Positions 44,580 through 54,806 of a DNA stretch of 64,000 bases are shown in pieces. The notes beneath the pieces are model-generated. The model saw only the letters and a program-made list of their open reading frames with translations. It did not search any database and had not been told where the DNA came from. Position 1 is the first letter of the stretch. The number at the start of each line of letters is the position of its first letter. Position numbers and translations under genes: made by a program. Source of the stretch: Synechococcus sp. Tobar12-5m-g (lineage in GTDB: Bacteria > Cyanobacteriota > Cyanobacteriia > PCC-6307 > Cyanobiaceae); assembly GCF_024345415.1 (NCBI RefSeq), contig NZ_JAGQBB010000017.1, positions 1 to 64,000 of the forward strand. Direction: 5' to 3'.

Positions 44580-46058
44580 ATGTTCGACGAGCTTTCCCAG
44601 CGTTTTGAAGACGCCGTCAAGAGCCTGAGGGGACAGGACACGATCACCGAGGGCAACGTCGATGGGGCGCTCAAGCAGGTGCGGCGCGCCCTGCTCGAAG
44701 CCGATGTGAGCCTGGAGGTGATCAAGGGCTTCATCGCCGATGTGCGTCAGAAGGCGATCGGAGCCGAGGTGGTGCGGGGGGTCAGCCCGGATCAGCAGTT
44801 CATCCAGCTGGTGCACCAGGCGCTGGTGGAGGTGATGGGGGGTGCTAACGCTCCCCTGGCCCGGGCCGAGACCGCCCCCACCGTGATCCTGATGGCCGGC
44901 CTGCAGGGGGCGGGCAAAACCACCGCCACCGCCAAGCTCGGCCTGCACCTCAAGGAGCAGGGGCGCCGGGCCCTGCTGGTGGCCGCCGACGTCTACCGGC
45001 CCGCGGCGATTGACCAGCTGCAGACCCTGGGGAACCAGATCGGCGTGGAGGTGTTCAGCCTCGGGGCCGATGCCAAACCGGAGGACATCGCCGCCGCCGG
45101 CGTGGCCAAAGCCCGCGCCGAGGGCTTCGACACCGTGCTGGTGGACACCGCCGGCCGGCTCCAGATCGATGCCGCGATGATGGAGGAGATGGTGCGGATC
45201 CGCGCTGCAGCCCAGCCCGATGAGGTGCTGCTGGTGGTGGATTCGATGATCGGCCAGGAGGCGGCCGAGCTCACCCGCGCCTTCCACGACCAGGTGGGAC
45301 TCACCGGGGCCGTGCTCACCAAGCTCGATGGCGATTCCCGCGGAGGTGCGGCCCTCTCGATCCGCCAGGTGAGCGGGGCGCCGATCAAGTTCATCGGCAC
45401 CGGCGAGAAGGTGGAGGCGCTGCAGCCTTTCCACCCGGAGCGGATGGCCAGCCGCATCCTCGGCATGGGCGATGTGCTCACCCTGGTGGAGAAAGCCAGC
45501 AAGGAGGTGGAGCTGGCCGATGTGGAGCGCATGCAGCAGAAGCTGCAGGAGGCCTCCTTCGATTTCTCCGATTTCGTTCAGCAGATGCGCATGATCAAGC
45601 GCATGGGCTCCCTGGGCGGGCTGATCAAGCTGATTCCGGGGATGAACAAGCTCGATGACGGCATGCTGAAGCAAGGCGAAGCTCAGCTGAAGCGGATCGA
45701 GGCGATGATCGGCTCGATGACCGAGGCCGAGCGCAAGCAACCCCAACTGCTCGCCGCCCAACCGTCCCGCCGGCGGCGCATCGCCGCCGGCAGCGGCCAC
45801 AGCCCGGCGGAGGTGGACAAGGTGCTCGCCGATTTCCAGAAGATGCGCGGCTTCATGCAGCAGATGACCCGCGGCGGCGGCATGCCCGGCATGGGCGGAC
45901 TGCCAGGGCTCGGTGGTGGTTTTCCCGGAATGCCCGGAATGCCGGGGATGATGGGCCAGGGAGCTGCCATGGCGGGGGCGTCGGGGCGCGGTGCGGGCGC
46001 CGGCCCCCGGAAGACCAGCCGACCGGCCAAGAAGCGCAAGGGTTTCGGCCAGCTTTGA
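44580..46058 (+). CDS. ffh: Signal recognition particle protein
   Basis: 492 aa. N domain, G domain with GLQGAGKTT (107-115), DTAGRLQID and TKLDGDSRGGA, then the methionine-rich M domain (MQQKLQ, MIKRMGSLGGLIKLIPGMNK, GGGMPGMGG). It binds signal sequences with 4.5S RNA and GTP for co-translational targeting to plasma or thylakoid membranes. The tail GRGAGAGPRKTSRPAKKRKG is basic. rpsP and phoH follow, a common cyanobacterial order. Confidence 0.97.
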   Translation: MFDELSQRFEDAVKSLRGQDTITEGNVDGALKQVRRALLEADVSLEVIKGFIADVRQKAIGAEVVRGVSPDQQFIQLVHQALVEVMGGANAPLARAETAPTVILMAGLQGAGKTTATAKLGLHLKEQGRRALLVAADVYRPAAIDQLQTLGNQIGVEVFSLGADAKPEDIAAAGVAKARAEGFDTVLVDTAGRLQIDAAMMEEMVRIRAAAQPDEVLLVVDSMIGQEAAELTRAFHDQVGLTGAVLTKLDGDSRGGAALSIRQVSGAPIKFIGTGEKVEALQPFHPERMASRILGMGDVLTLVEKASKEVELADVERMQQKLQEASFDFSDFVQQMRMIKRMGSLGGLIKLIPGMNKLDDGMLKQGEAQLKRIEAMIGSMTEAERKQPQLLAAQPSRRRRIAAGSGHSPAEVDKVLADFQKMRGFMQQMTRGGGMPGMGGLPGLGGGFPGMPGMPGMMGQGAAMAGASGRGAGAGPRKTSRPAKKRKGFGQL

Positions 46059-46148
46059 CGGCGGGCATCAGCCTGGATGCCAAGAGTTCCCTTGGCCGCT
46101 GATGGCTCCTGTAGAGTCGTGGGCTGGAAATCCAATGACAACGCCACA

Positions 46149-46565
46149 ATGATCAAGCTCCGCCTGAAGCGGTTCGGCAAAAAGCGGGAAGCGAGCTTCC
46201 GCCTCGTCGTCACCAACAGCACCTCCCGCCGGGATGGCCGTCCGCTTGAGGAACTGGGCTTCTACAACCCCCGCACCAAGGAAACCCGCCTTGATACCGA
46301 AGCGATCCGGGTGCGCCTCAGCCAGGGTGCCCAACCCACCGACACCGTGCGCTCCCTGCTGGAGAAAGGTGGCCTGATCGAGAAAACCATCCGTCCCGGC
46401 GAAACCGTCGGCAAAGCCAAGCAGGCCGCTGCCCGGGAAGCCCTGATCCAGCAAGCGGCCAAGCAAGCCGCCGAGGCCAAGGCAGCGGCCCTTGCCGCTG
46501 AAGCTGCTGCCGCTGAAGCCGCCCAATCGGCCCCCGAACCCGAACCGGTCAGCGCCGAAGCGTGA
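46149..46565 (+). CDS. rpsP: 30S ribosomal protein S16
   Basis: 138 aa from ATG 46149. [30 protein letters not shown] and [18 protein letters not shown] are S16. After about residue 95 it has a C-terminal extension of some 40 residues made almost only of Ala, Glu, Lys and Gln, ending [10 protein letters not shown]; many bacteria lack this. The stop overlaps the phoH start as GTGA. Confidence 0.97.
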   Translation: MIKLRLKRFGKKREASFRLVVTNSTSRRDGRPLEELGFYNPRTKETRLDTEAIRVRLSQGAQPTDTVRSLLEKGGLIEKTIRPGETVGKAKQAAAREALIQQAAKQAAEAKAAALAAEAAAAEAAQSAPEPEPVSAEA

Positions 46566-47569
46566 GCGTCCGGCCGATGGCCGGATCTGAGCGGATTGCT
46601 TCCTTCTCGATCAATCTCCCCGATCAGGCCGCCGCGCTCGCCCTGGCCGGCCAAGCCGAATCCACCTTGCGTCGGCTGGAAGCTCTCACCGGCGCCAGCT
46701 TTGTGCTGAGGGGGCTGCGGTTGGTGATCCAGGGGCCGCCGGCCCAACTCGAGCGGTCCGCCGCGCTGGTGGAGCTGGTCCGGCCGCTCTGGGTGGAGGG
46801 CCAGGCGGTGGCGCAGGCCGACCTCCAGACGGCCCTGGCGGCCCTCGACACAGGCCGTGGCGATCAGCACCGCGAACTCAGCAGCCAGGTGCTGGCTCGC
46901 AGCACGAAGGGCAAGCTGCTGCGGCCCCGCACCGAAGCCCAGCGGGCCTACGTGGAGGCAATCGAGCGCCATGACCTCACCCTGGCGATCGGGCCCGCCG
47001 GCACCGGCAAAACCCTGCTGGCCACCGTGCAGGCCGTGCGGATGCTGCAGGAGCGCCGCGTCGAGCGCCTGGTGCTCACCCGGCCCGCCGTAGAGGCCGG
47101 CGAGCGCCTTGGCTTTCTGCCCGGCGACCTGCAGCAGAAGGTGGACCCCTACCTGCGGCCCCTCTACGACGCCCTGCATGAGCTGCTGGGGGCGGAGCGC
47201 ACCAGCGCGATGCTGGAGCGGGGTGTGATCGAAGTGGCGCCCCTGGCCTACATGCGCGGCCGCACCCTGGAAGGCGCCTTCGTGATCGTCGACGAGGCCC
47301 AGAACACGACAGCCACCCAGATGCGCATGGTGCTCACCCGGCTGGGGGAGCACTCCCGCATGGTGGTCACCGGCGATCCCAGCCAGGTGGACCTGCCCCG
47401 CCACCAGGTCAGTGGTCTGGCCGAAGCCGTTCGGGTGCTGGCGGGGGTGGAGGGGGTGGCGATCTGCCCGCTCACCGACGCCGATGTGGTGCGCCACCCC
47501 GTGGTGCAGCGGGTCGTGCAGGCCTATGCCCGCTTTGACCAGGACCGGGCGGCGGCGGACAACAGATAG
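46562..47569 (+). CDS. PhoH family ATPase
   Basis: 335 aa. Walker A GPAGTGKT (144-151), Walker [24 protein letters not shown] and a preceding KH-like N-terminal domain ([20 protein letters not shown]) match PhoH/YbeZ, which works with YbeY and ribosomes in RNA processing. GTG start overlaps rpsP by 4 bases, so it is translationally coupled. Confidence 0.94.
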   Translation: MSVRPMAGSERIASFSINLPDQAAALALAGQAESTLRRLEALTGASFVLRGLRLVIQGPPAQLERSAALVELVRPLWVEGQAVAQADLQTALAALDTGRGDQHRELSSQVLARSTKGKLLRPRTEAQRAYVEAIERHDLTLAIGPAGTGKTLLATVQAVRMLQERRVERLVLTRPAVEAGERLGFLPGDLQQKVDPYLRPLYDALHELLGAERTSAMLERGVIEVAPLAYMRGRTLEGAFVIVDEAQNTTATQMRMVLTRLGEHSRMVVTGDPSQVDLPRHQVSGLAEAVRVLAGVEGVAICPLTDADVVRHPVVQRVVQAYARFDQDRAAADNR

Positions 47570-47607
47570 GGAGATCCACACTCCACACCCCCAGCCACGC
47601 TGTCAGG

Positions 47608-48360
47608 ATGGGCAAGTTCGATCCAAGAGCCATGCCGGCCAGCAGCAATTTCCAGGAAGCGATCCGCGAGGCCCAGCAGGGGGCCTTGGTTGGTCCCAAT
47701 GTGGTCAACAAGGCCCTGCCCTACGTGGGCGGCGGCATGGTGCTCACGGCAGCCGGCGTGGTCGGTGGCCTGTCGATGATCGGCAGCCCGATCTTCATGC
47801 CCCTGTTCTGGGTGTCGTTGATCGGCAACTTCATCCTCTTCTTCGTCGCCCAGAACGCGGCGATGAAGGGCAACAACGGAACCGCCCTGCCGATCCTGGC
47901 GGCCTACAGCCTGATCACCGGCTTCACCCTCAGCGGCATCGTGGCGCTGGCGATCGGGACCGCCGGCATCGGGGCGATCGGCACGGCCGCCCTGGCCACC
48001 GGCATCACCTTCGTGATCGCCTCGGTGGTGGGGCGCAACATGAGCGACAGCCTCGGCCAAGCCCTCAGCGGCGTGGTCGGCCTCGGCATCCTCGGGCTGC
48101 TGATCGCCATGGTGGTGCAGATCGTGGGCGGGATCTTCATTCCAGGCTTCGGCGGCAACGGCTTCGAGTTGCTGATCGCCGGCTTCGGCACGGTGCTGTT
48201 CGTGGGAGCGGCCTTCGTGGACTTCTACACGATGCCGCGCACCTACAACGACGATCAATACCTGGCCGGCGCCCTGGGGATGTATCTCACCTACATCAAC
48301 CTGTTCATCTTCATCCTGCGCCTGATCATCGCCCTCAACGGGGGCGGTCGCAGGGACTGA
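47608..48360 (+). CDS. Bax inhibitor-1/YccA family membrane protein
   Basis: 250 aa, seven hydrophobic segments, beginning [20 protein letters not shown] (an in-frame ATG at 47632 is an alternative). The C-terminal [20 protein letters not shown] and FIFILRLI are BI-1 family hallmarks; bacterial members act as pH-sensitive calcium leak channels or protease regulators. Followed by a strong terminator. Confidence 0.9.
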   Translation: MGKFDPRAMPASSNFQEAIREAQQGALVGPNVVNKALPYVGGGMVLTAAGVVGGLSMIGSPIFMPLFWVSLIGNFILFFVAQNAAMKGNNGTALPILAAYSLITGFTLSGIVALAIGTAGIGAIGTAALATGITFVIASVVGRNMSDSLGQALSGVVGLGILGLLIAMVVQIVGGIFIPGFGGNGFELLIAGFGTVLFVGAAFVDFYTMPRTYNDDQYLAGALGMYLTYINLFIFILRLIIALNGGGRRD

Positions 48361-48418
48361 AGCCTGAGTCAAGGCTCAAGACACCGGGACCGGGCCAGCA
48401 CTTCCAGACTCAGCCATG

Positions 48419-48443
48419 GCCAGGGAGTGTTCCCTGGCTTTTT
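48419..48443 (+). terminator. Rho-independent terminator after the BI-1 gene
   Basis: Perfect 8-bp stem GCCAGGGA/TCCCTGGC with loop GTGT, followed by TTTTT (48439-48443). It separates the ribosomal/phoH block from the polysaccharide region. Confidence 0.92.
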
Positions 48444-48500
48444 CATGTTGGAATGCCTCCCATCTCAGGACTCCAGGCAGTCCTGGTCCAACCGCATCCC

Positions 48501-49616
48501 ATGAGCAAAATCGCCCTGATCACAGGCATCACCGGCCAGGACGGCAGTTACCTCACCGAGCTGCTGCTGGAGAAGGGCTATGAGGTGCATGGCATCAAGC
48601 GGCGGGCCAGCAGCTTCAACACCAGCCGGATCGACCACCTCTACCAGGATCCCCACGAAAGCGATCCCCGCCTGGTGCTCCACTACGGCGATCTCACCGA
48701 CTCCACCAATCTGATCCGGATCGTGCAGCAGGTGCAGCCCGATGAGATCTACAACCTCGGCGCCCAGAGCCATGTGGCGGTGAGCTTCGAAAGCCCGGAA
48801 TACACCGCCAACGGTGATGCCCTCGGCACCCTGCGCATCCTCGAAGCCGTGCGCATCCTCGGCCTTACCCACAAAACCCGCATCTACCAGGCCAGCACCA
48901 GCGAGCTCTACGGCCTGGTGCAGGAGATCCCCCAGAAGGAAACCACCCCCTTCTATCCGCGCAGTCCGTATGGGGTGGCCAAGCTCTACGCCTACTGGAT
49001 CACGGTGAACTACCGCGAGGCCTATGGCATGTATGCCTGCAACGGCATCCTGTTCAACCACGAAAGCCCCAGGCGCGGCGAAACCTTTGTAACCCGCAAG
49101 ATCAGCCGCGGCCTGGCCCGCATCGATGCCGGCCTCGACCAGGCCCTGTTCATGGGCAACCTCGATTCCCTGCGGGACTGGGGCCATGCCCGGGATTATG
49201 TGGAGATGCAGTGGCGCATGCTGCAGCAGGAGGCACCGGAGGACTTCGTGATCGCCACCGGCCGCCAGGAGAGCGTGCGGCGCTTCATCGAGCTCTGCGC
49301 CCTGGAACTGGGCTGGGGGGGGATCGAGTGGAGCGGCGAGGGCCTGGGAGAAACCGGCCAGCGCGCCGATACCGGTGCCATGGTGGTGCGGATCGACCCC
49401 CGTTACTTCCGCCCGGCCGAGGTGGAAACCCTGCTGGGGGATCCCACCAAGGCCCGCGAGAAGCTGGGCTGGACCCCCACCACCACCCTTGAGGAGCTGG
49501 TGGCGGAGATGGTGGCGGCTGATGTGGAAGAGGCCTCCAAGGAGGCCACCCTGCGACGCGAAGGCTTCACGGTGGTGGGCTCGATGGAGAATCCGCCGGC
49601 ATTGGTGAGGCCGTGA
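48501..49616 (+). CDS. gmd: GDP-mannose 4,6-dehydratase
   Basis: 371 aa. NADP motif [75 protein letters not shown] (YxxxK), and [16 protein letters not shown] are Gmd signatures. It forms GDP-4-dehydro-6-deoxy-mannose from GDP-mannose, the branch point to GDP-L-fucose, GDP-rhamnose and GDP-perosamine. First gene of the nucleotide-sugar block; fcl follows after 28 bases. Confidence 0.97.
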   Translation: MSKIALITGITGQDGSYLTELLLEKGYEVHGIKRRASSFNTSRIDHLYQDPHESDPRLVLHYGDLTDSTNLIRIVQQVQPDEIYNLGAQSHVAVSFESPEYTANGDALGTLRILEAVRILGLTHKTRIYQASTSELYGLVQEIPQKETTPFYPRSPYGVAKLYAYWITVNYREAYGMYACNGILFNHESPRRGETFVTRKISRGLARIDAGLDQALFMGNLDSLRDWGHARDYVEMQWRMLQQEAPEDFVIATGRQESVRRFIELCALELGWGGIEWSGEGLGETGQRADTGAMVVRIDPRYFRPAEVETLLGDPTKAREKLGWTPTTTLEELVAEMVAADVEEASKEATLRREGFTVVGSMENPPALVRP

Positions 49617-49644
49617 GCGGCCATTTAGGCCAGGGAGGCAGGGA

Positions 49645-50631
49645 ATGGTGCTGATCACCAAAGCGGATCGGATCTTTGTGGCAGGCCACCGGGGCATGGC
49701 GGGCAGCGCCATCTGCCGGGCCCTGGAGGCCAGGGGTTACACCAACCTGCTCACGGCTACCCGCCAGGAGCTGGATCTGCTTGACCCGGCGGCGGTGGCG
49801 GCCTGGTTCGCCGCCAAGCGGCCGGAGGTGGTGGTGCTGGCGGCGGCCAAGGTGGGCGGCATCCTGGCCAACGCCACCTACCCGGCCGACTTCCTGCTGG
49901 AGAACATCAAGATCCAGAACCATGTGATCGAGAACGCCTGGCGCCAGGGCGCACGGCGGCTGTTGTTCCTGGGCAGCAGCTGCATCTATCCCAAGTTCGC
50001 CGAGCAACCGATCCGGGAGGAGGCCCTCCTCACCGGCGCCCTGGAGCCCACCAACGCCTGGTATGCGATCGCCAAAATCACCGGCATCCAGCTCTGCAGG
50101 GCCCTGCGTCAGCAGCACGGCTTTGACGCCATCAGCCTGATGCCCACCAACCTCTACGGACCGGGCGACAATTACCACCCCACCAACAGCCATGTGCTGC
50201 CGGCCCTGATCCGCCGCTTCCATGAAGCCAAGGAAGCTGGGGCCCCCAGCGTCACCTGCTGGGGCAGCGGCTCGCCGCTGCGGGAGTTCCTGCACGTGGA
50301 TGACCTGGCCGATGCGGCGGTGTTCTGCCTGGAGCGTTGGCAACCCTCCATCACCCCGGCGGAACCCGATCCGCTGCAGTTCCTCAACGTGGGCACCGGC
50401 GTCGATCTGCCGATCCGGGAGCTGGCCGCCCTGGTAGCGGAGGCCGTGGGCTATCGGGGCGAGATCCTCTGGGACCGCAGCAAACCGGATGGAACTCCCA
50501 AGAAGCAGCTCGATGTGAGCCGTCTCGCCGCCCTGGGCTGGACAGCGAAGATCCCCCTGGCCGAGGGGTTGCGCCGCACCGCCGAGGCCTACGGCCGGGA
50601 CTCCGAGCTGGCCAGCCTGCAGCGGCAATGA
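49645..50631 (+). CDS. fcl: GDP-L-fucose synthase
   Basis: 328 aa. RIFVAGHRGMAGSAICRALE, KVGGILANATYPADFLLENI, FLGSSCIYPKFAEQPI, ALEPTNAWYAIAKI (YxxxK) and NLYGPGDNYHPTNSHVLPAL are diagnostic. It epimerises and reduces the Gmd product to GDP-L-fucose with NADPH. Its stop overlaps the galE start as ATGA, so the pair is coupled. Confidence 0.97.
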   Translation: MVLITKADRIFVAGHRGMAGSAICRALEARGYTNLLTATRQELDLLDPAAVAAWFAAKRPEVVVLAAAKVGGILANATYPADFLLENIKIQNHVIENAWRQGARRLLFLGSSCIYPKFAEQPIREEALLTGALEPTNAWYAIAKITGIQLCRALRQQHGFDAISLMPTNLYGPGDNYHPTNSHVLPALIRRFHEAKEAGAPSVTCWGSGSPLREFLHVDDLADAAVFCLERWQPSITPAEPDPLQFLNVGTGVDLPIRELAALVAEAVGYRGEILWDRSKPDGTPKKQLDVSRLAALGWTAKIPLAEGLRRTAEAYGRDSELASLQRQ

Positions 50632-51713
50632 GGGTTCTGGTCACCGGCGGGGCGGGCTACATCGGCAGCCACGCGGTGCGGGCCCTGCAGCGGGCCGGCC
50701 ACCAGCCGGTGGTGCTTGACAACCTGGTGTACGGCCACCGGGCTGTGGTGGAGGATGTGCTGCGGGTGCCGCTGGTGGTGGGCCAGGTGGGCGATCGGGC
50801 CCTGCTCGATCAGGTGCTCAGCGGCTCCCATCCTGTCCTTGCCGATGGCAGCACCGCCGGAGCATCGATCGACGCGGTGCTGCACTTCGCCGCCTACGCC
50901 TACGTGGGGGAATCGGTGCTCGACCCCGCCCGCTACTACCGCAACAACCTGGGGGACACCCTCACCCTGCTCGAAGCTCTGATCGCCCCAAGCCCGGGCA
51001 GCGATTCCGCCGAGCGGGAGGCCCCGATTCCGATCGTGTTCTCCTCCACCTGCGCCACCTATGGGGTGCCGGACCAGGTGCCGATCACCGAGGACACACC
51101 CCAGCGACCGATCAATCCCTACGGCCGCAGCAAGTGGATGGTGGAGCAGCTGCTCGCCGACTTCGGCCGCGCCTACGGGCTGCCGAGCGTGATCTTCCGC
51201 TACTTCAATGCGGCCGGCGCCGATCCAGCCGGCGACCTCGGCGAGGACCACACCCCGGAAACCCACCTGATTCCGCTGGTGCTAGATGCCCTCGCCGGCC
51301 GCCGACCCGACGTGAAGCTGCTCGGCGACGACTACCCGACCGCCGATGGCAGCTGCATCCGCGACTACATCCACGTCAGCGATCTCGCCGATGCCCATGT
51401 GCTCGGCCTGGAGCGGCTGATGGGCCAGGGGAGCCCCGGGGCGCCTCGGCCCCAGGCACCCCTCATCTACAACCTCGGCAACGGCGCCGGCGCTTCGGTG
51501 CGGCAGGTGATCGCCGCCGCGCGGGCGGTGACGGGCCGGGATCTCACGGTGACGGTGCAGCCGCGCCGAGAGGGCGACCCGCCGGAACTGGTGGCCAGCG
51601 CCCGCAAGGCCAAAGAGGAGCTGGGCTGGCAGCCGTGTTACCCGGAGTTGAGCACGATCCTGCGGCACGCCTGGGCCTGGCATCAGCGCCGCCACGGCCT
51701 GGCGGTGGGGTGA
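50628..51713 (+). CDS. galE: UDP-glucose 4-epimerase
   Basis: 361 aa from the ATG overlapping fcl. RVLVTGGAGYIGSHAVRALQ, LHFAAYAYVGESVLDPARYY, VFSSTCATYGVPDQVPITED, NPYGRSKWMVEQLL (YxxxK), RYFNAAGADPAGDLGEDHTP are typical. It interconverts UDP-glucose and UDP-galactose (or the N-acetyl forms), supplying galactose for the surface glycan. It has a 15-residue insert near SPGSDSAEREAPI compared with the usual enzyme. Confidence 0.94.
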   Translation: MRVLVTGGAGYIGSHAVRALQRAGHQPVVLDNLVYGHRAVVEDVLRVPLVVGQVGDRALLDQVLSGSHPVLADGSTAGASIDAVLHFAAYAYVGESVLDPARYYRNNLGDTLTLLEALIAPSPGSDSAEREAPIPIVFSSTCATYGVPDQVPITEDTPQRPINPYGRSKWMVEQLLADFGRAYGLPSVIFRYFNAAGADPAGDLGEDHTPETHLIPLVLDALAGRRPDVKLLGDDYPTADGSCIRDYIHVSDLADAHVLGLERLMGQGSPGAPRPQAPLIYNLGNGAGASVRQVIAAARAVTGRDLTVTVQPRREGDPPELVASARKAKEELGWQPCYPELSTILRHAWAWHQRRHGLAVG

Positions 51714-52153
51714 AATGGACAAGAATCGTTCTGATCGGAAAAAATAGAAGGAATTGCCAGCCTGCCTGATCCAGTCACCACAGAGCAAGCCAGTCAGTAC
51801 CAAAAGCATCATCATGAACACTGCTTGGCCGATTTCCAAGTTCAGCCCATCCATTCCCATGAATTCCCCAAGAAACAGTCCCTAGTTGTAGGATGGTAAA
51901 GAGGCTGCTTGAGCCCTGCTCGCGCCCAATCACAGCCCCAAGCCATTCCTATGCCTAATTGATTGCACTGTTACCTGTTCATTTGATTCGCGCTGAGAAG
52001 ATGACGTCAAAGAATAGCATCGCCAACGCTTGGCTCATCCACCAATCAATGGGACAGGGATTGCCGAAATCACCTCATCCTCGTCTAAAGATTACCGGTC
52101 ATTGATAGTAACCATAGGCACAGCATTGCAAAGGTCCATTGAGCGTCTGCACC
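51714..52153. other. 440-base AT-richer gap without a gene
   Basis: Lies between galE and the ABC transporter. Markedly less GC-rich than the sequence to its left, with no credible reading frame, hairpin-plus-T terminator or clear promoter. It marks the boundary where the core-like composition ends. Confidence 0.5.
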
Positions 52154-54106
52154 ATGTTTAAGCAAGCGATGTTCCGTCTTCTGCCAAACAGCCTGAGGAG
52201 GACCCTTCGCACCCAGGCCACCTTGGTGCTGGCGCCGTTCATTGAAACGCAACCGGCACCGAAGTTGATCCGGGCAACCGCCCGCGAGCAATGGAAGCTG
52301 ATCATGTTCAATTTCGGCACCAGCCTGCTGGAAGCGTTCAGCGAAGGGGCCAGCCTGGCGGTGATCTTTCTGGCGGTGGACCTACTGAGCAACCCGATGG
52401 CTTCGGATGGAAGCACGGGCATGAACTGGTTGGCAAATCCGCTTGTTGGGCGTTTCCCGAAACTGGTGGAAATGCTCGCGGGAATGCCGCACACTGCGAT
52501 CATCCTGGCCCTGCTTGCCCTCGCTGTGCTGCTGCAGGCCATCCAAAGCCTCACCCGTTACTTGAATGGGGTAACCGTGGCCTATTTCAGCGCCCGATGC
52601 ACTGCCTTGGTCACGGCAAAAATCCACAGCCAGATCCTCAGCCTCACCTACCCATGCTCCAGCAGCTATACGGTGGGTGATCTCACGGATTACGCCGCGG
52701 TGGGTTCCCAGGCGGTCAGCGTCCAGATCACCCAGAGCAGTCAACTCCTGTTGCAGATGCTGCTCACGGGCGTCTATCTCACGGTCCTGATTTCCCTTTC
52801 GCCTTGGTTGTTGCTGCTGGCAGCTGGCGTGGCATTAGCCATCACCCTGCTGCAGAAGCAGTTGCTGCCTCGTATCGGCAGGCAAGCAAACCGGGTCACC
52901 GATAGCCAGCTGGCGATCAACACATTGATCACCGAAGACTTTCAGGGCCTGCGGCTGTTGCATACTAGCGGTCAACTGGAAGCTGCTGATCAGGCAGTCC
53001 GACACCAGATGTGGGAAATGGAGTTAGGAATGCGACGGCAGAGCCAACTGATGAACATCATCGGGCCCGTTTCGTCATTTTTGCCGATTGCCGCGATCGC
53101 CTTGATCGCCGGGCTGAGCCTGTCCGTGTTCGGAGCACGGGGCACTGGCGTGCTGCCCAGCCTGGTCACCTTCGTGTTGACCCTGCAACGATTGAATGTG
53201 CGCCTTGCAGGCATCGCCAGCACCTTCAACAGCATCGCCGAGAACAGCGGCAGATTCAAACGGCTCAACCAGATCCTTTCCCCCGAAGGCAAGCAGTTCC
53301 GACGCCAAGGTGGGATTCCCTTTGAAGGGCTTCGTAATGAAGTTTGGCTGCAGGAAGTGGGGCTGCAATATGCGCCAGACTTGCCTCAAGCCCTCAAACA
53401 GATCACCTTGAAACTTCCCAAGGGGCACACCGTGGCGCTGGTGGGAGCAAGCGGGGCTGGCAAGAGCTCGATCGCCGATCTGCTGGTGGGGCTCTACGAG
53501 CCCACAGAGGGTCGGATACTGGTTGATGGCACTGATCTTGCCACGTTGAACCTACAAAGCTGGCAGCAACAGATTGGTGTGGTGAGCCAGGACACCTTCC
53601 TTTTTAATGCCTCTATAGCGAAGAATATCGCCTTTGGCTGCCCCCGGGCAAGCCATAAAGACATCGAAGTCGCCGCTGAAGTGGCCCAGGCTGCAGGGTT
53701 CATCAACCTGTTACCGAAGGGATACGACACCCTGGTAGGAGAGCGGGGCTACAAGCTCAGTGGCGGCCAGCGGCAACGGATTTCCCTGGCCCGGGCGATC
53801 CTGCGAAACCCGGAATTGCTGATTCTTGATGAAGCCACGAGCGCCCTCGACAGCCAAAGCGAACGGCTGGTCCAGGAGGCCATCGAGCGTTTCGAGAGGG
53901 AACACACTGTTTTAGTGATCGCCCACCGCTTAAGCACGATCGTGAACGCTGACCAAATCTGCGTGATGGACCATGGCAAGATCCTGGAACGGGGTCACCA
54001 TCAAGAGCTTCTTGAACGGGATGGGCATTATTCCGTTCTTTGGAAACAGCAAGCCTGCCTTGAAAATGAGACGCCACGTATCCAGTTACCATCATCATCA
54101 ATTTGA
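52154..54106 (+). CDS. ABC exporter, fused membrane and ATPase domains (MsbA/HepA-like)
   Basis: 650 aa from ATG 52154 (a TTG 15 bases earlier is less likely). Six hydrophobic segments in residues about 50-330, then an ATPase domain: Walker A GASGAGKSS (431-439), LSGGQRQRISLARAIL near 535, Walker B LLILDEATSALDS, and H-loop VIAHRLSTI. Such half-transporters work as dimers and export lipids or lipid-linked glycans. The length and polysaccharide context also fit HepA of heterocyst envelope polysaccharide; the substrate is not decided by sequence. Confidence 0.9.
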   Translation: MFKQAMFRLLPNSLRRTLRTQATLVLAPFIETQPAPKLIRATAREQWKLIMFNFGTSLLEAFSEGASLAVIFLAVDLLSNPMASDGSTGMNWLANPLVGRFPKLVEMLAGMPHTAIILALLALAVLLQAIQSLTRYLNGVTVAYFSARCTALVTAKIHSQILSLTYPCSSSYTVGDLTDYAAVGSQAVSVQITQSSQLLLQMLLTGVYLTVLISLSPWLLLLAAGVALAITLLQKQLLPRIGRQANRVTDSQLAINTLITEDFQGLRLLHTSGQLEAADQAVRHQMWEMELGMRRQSQLMNIIGPVSSFLPIAAIALIAGLSLSVFGARGTGVLPSLVTFVLTLQRLNVRLAGIASTFNSIAENSGRFKRLNQILSPEGKQFRRQGGIPFEGLRNEVWLQEVGLQYAPDLPQALKQITLKLPKGHTVALVGASGAGKSSIADLLVGLYEPTEGRILVDGTDLATLNLQSWQQQIGVVSQDTFLFNASIAKNIAFGCPRASHKDIEVAAEVAQAAGFINLLPKGYDTLVGERGYKLSGGQRQRISLARAILRNPELLILDEATSALDSQSERLVQEAIERFEREHTVLVIAHRLSTIVNADQICVMDHGKILERGHHQELLERDGHYSVLWKQQACLENETPRIQLPSSSI

Positions 54107-54434
54107 GCCAAGGCTTTCCCTCTTCCCTGCTCTGCCCCTAAGATCTGCCGAGCCAATCAGCCCTCGGAACTTGCCTTGATCCAGTGGCTCTAGAGGCGGA
54201 TCTTGATACCCGGTGTGAATCGGAAGGCGTTCATGTCTTGATCGTCTCAAGAGGCAGCCCAGTTGCTAGCCATCCTGCAGAGCCATCTCCTGGCCATTCC
54301 ACTGAGCTTAAACGAATTGCCAGTACACGACAGGCACTGCTCTGTGCCCTGGAGCACTGTGCGGTGGAAGTGATGCGCACCGCACAAGATGAGGACGTTC
54401 AGCACTCGACCTTACGTTGAACCCGATATGGTTC

Positions 54435-54451
54435 CAGGCTCATTTAGCCTG
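54435..54451. repeat. Small hairpin resembling the one at 29-56
   Basis: CAGGCT/AGCCTG around CATTT. It shares CAGGCTCATT with the window-start hairpin and lies just before the ATG of a broken frame. Confidence 0.4.
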
Positions 54452-54456
54452 AGGCG

Positions 54457-54720
54457 ATGGCCAACCAAAACCTGTCCACCCTCCAGGAGATGAGGTAGGT
54501 GCTGCATCAGCGCTTCGAGGCGGAATTTCAGAGGCGCGTTCAGGCATCTCTGGCAGCCACGGCTTCGAGTGCTGATGGATCCGGTGATGATGGATACGAG
54601 GCGTGGCTGCTCGGCTCCAAGGCCCGCCGGTGCCCCGGATCGTATGGATCAATCACTCGCCGAAAACCCCAGCATGGTGGTTTTTACATGACTGGAGCGG
54701 ACGGAAATCCTCATACTTGA
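54457..54720 (+). pseudogene. Possible broken small gene with in-frame TAG
   Basis: ATG 54457 reads MANQNLSTLQEMR, then TAG, then GTG continues in frame for 73 codons (HQRFEAEFQRRVQASLAATA...). The two parts read as one sensible helical N-terminus, so a nonsense mutation is a fair guess. Family unknown. Confidence 0.3.
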
Positions 54721-54806
54721 GGTGCCCTAATGTAGGCATGCTTCCAGACTGGATTCTTGGCCACATTCATTTTAATTTCGTCGCTCAACTACTTAATTAG
54801 CTGCCC

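Larger units (their letters stand above)
54107..54806. other. 700-base region of decayed or unrecognised sequence
   Basis: Contains short frames with internal stops: 54242-54373 (43 codons after a TGA, reading AAQLLAILQSHLLAIPLSLN and then HDRHCSVPWS) and 54457-54720 (a TAG at 54496). They look like remnants of genes, but I cannot name a parent. A small hairpin lies at 54435-54451. Confidence 0.45.

Noticed and set aside
47412-48500. Extension of the Gmd frame upstream through the BI-1 gene
   Set aside because: Out-of-frame reading of phoH and BI-1, with a terminator in between; Gmd starts at ATG 48501.
54603-54800. 65-codon frame with WINHSPKTPAWWFLHDWSG
   Set aside because: Trp-rich text and location in decayed sequence; no supporting start signal or neighbour.
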